Assembly (NCBI GenBank): GCA_902799685.1 | Contig: CADCBO010000017.1 | Coordinates: forward strand, 1-63,544 | Source: an uncultured Bacteroidales bacterium | GTDB lineage: Bacteria > Bacteroidota > Bacteroidia > Bacteroidales > Bacteroidaceae | Direction: 5' to 3' | DNA: 63,544 bases | Shown: positions 63,544-63,544 of the stretch, piece by piece | Layout of the letters: every line of letters begins with the position of its first letter | Numbering within the stretch: position 1 is the stretch's first letter | The notes under the pieces: generated by a model | Databases searched by the model: none | What the model was told of the DNA's origin: nothing | Seen by the model: only the letters and a program-made list of their open reading frames with translations | Made by a program: the position numbers and the translations under genes

Positions 63544-63544
63544 G

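Overview
The window is chromosomal DNA from a member of the Bacteroidales, most likely a gut Prevotellaceae/Bacteroidaceae-type organism. The evidence is the repeated Bacteroidetes promoter signal (TTG about 20 bp before TAnnTTTG), lack of strong Shine-Dalgarno sites, many lipoproteins, FISUMP-type and DUF3575 proteins, and a 6S RNA of the Bacteroidales-1 type after rplT. No transposase, phage gene or CRISPR array was seen. The first and last 99 bases are exact reverse complements, so the window looks like a whole contig that stops at both ends inside two paralogous CBM6 genes reading inward.

Layout. 1-1.8 kb: 3' part of a secreted CBM6 protein. 1.8-5.4 kb (minus): 6S RNA, rplT, rpmI, infC, thrS. 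5.4-14.2 kb (minus): tightly packed run pgcA, GH43, UshA-like nucleotidase, SPOR lipoprotein, ruvX, def, TPR protein. 14.2-26.8 kb: surface-glycan region with a flippase, four glycosyltransferases, a DegT aminotransferase, a cupin-acyltransferase fusion, a PlsC-type and an OafA-type acyltransferase, mixed with rlmH, a BASS transporter and two tRNAs (Ser-GCT, Glu-CTC). 26.8-34.1 kb: two more BASS-family transporters, a CE15 esterase and several lipoproteins. 34.1-43.3 kb: tilS, a membrane LytTR regulator, a NupG-like permease, a DUF3575 protein, two Omp85-type barrels and a CobW GTPase with a His/Asp-rich segment. 43.4-48.9 kb: GGGtGRT gene with a broken NifU-like partner, a NigD-like lipoprotein, smpB, a divergent FGGY kinase and a lytic transglycosylase. 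49-54.5 kb: histidine operon. 54.5-63.5 kb: DUF4419 and FISUMP/Ig proteins, class III fbp, pepD and the second CBM6 gene.

The most striking part is the histidine operon. It has a leader peptide with four consecutive His codons followed by a terminator/antiterminator attenuator; two 106-bp near-identical repeats flank hisD and supply its TTG start and its stop codon; and a HigB/HigA toxin-antitoxin pair with its own promoter sits between hisC and hisB. Other notable points are 37-bp palindromes that provide stop codons and, in one case, a promoter -33 box, a 127-bp inverted-repeat element, a tandem promoter-bearing 78-bp repeat, and the deletion in the GGGtGRT partner gene.

Family assignments rest on reading motifs by eye and memory of the families; no database search was possible.
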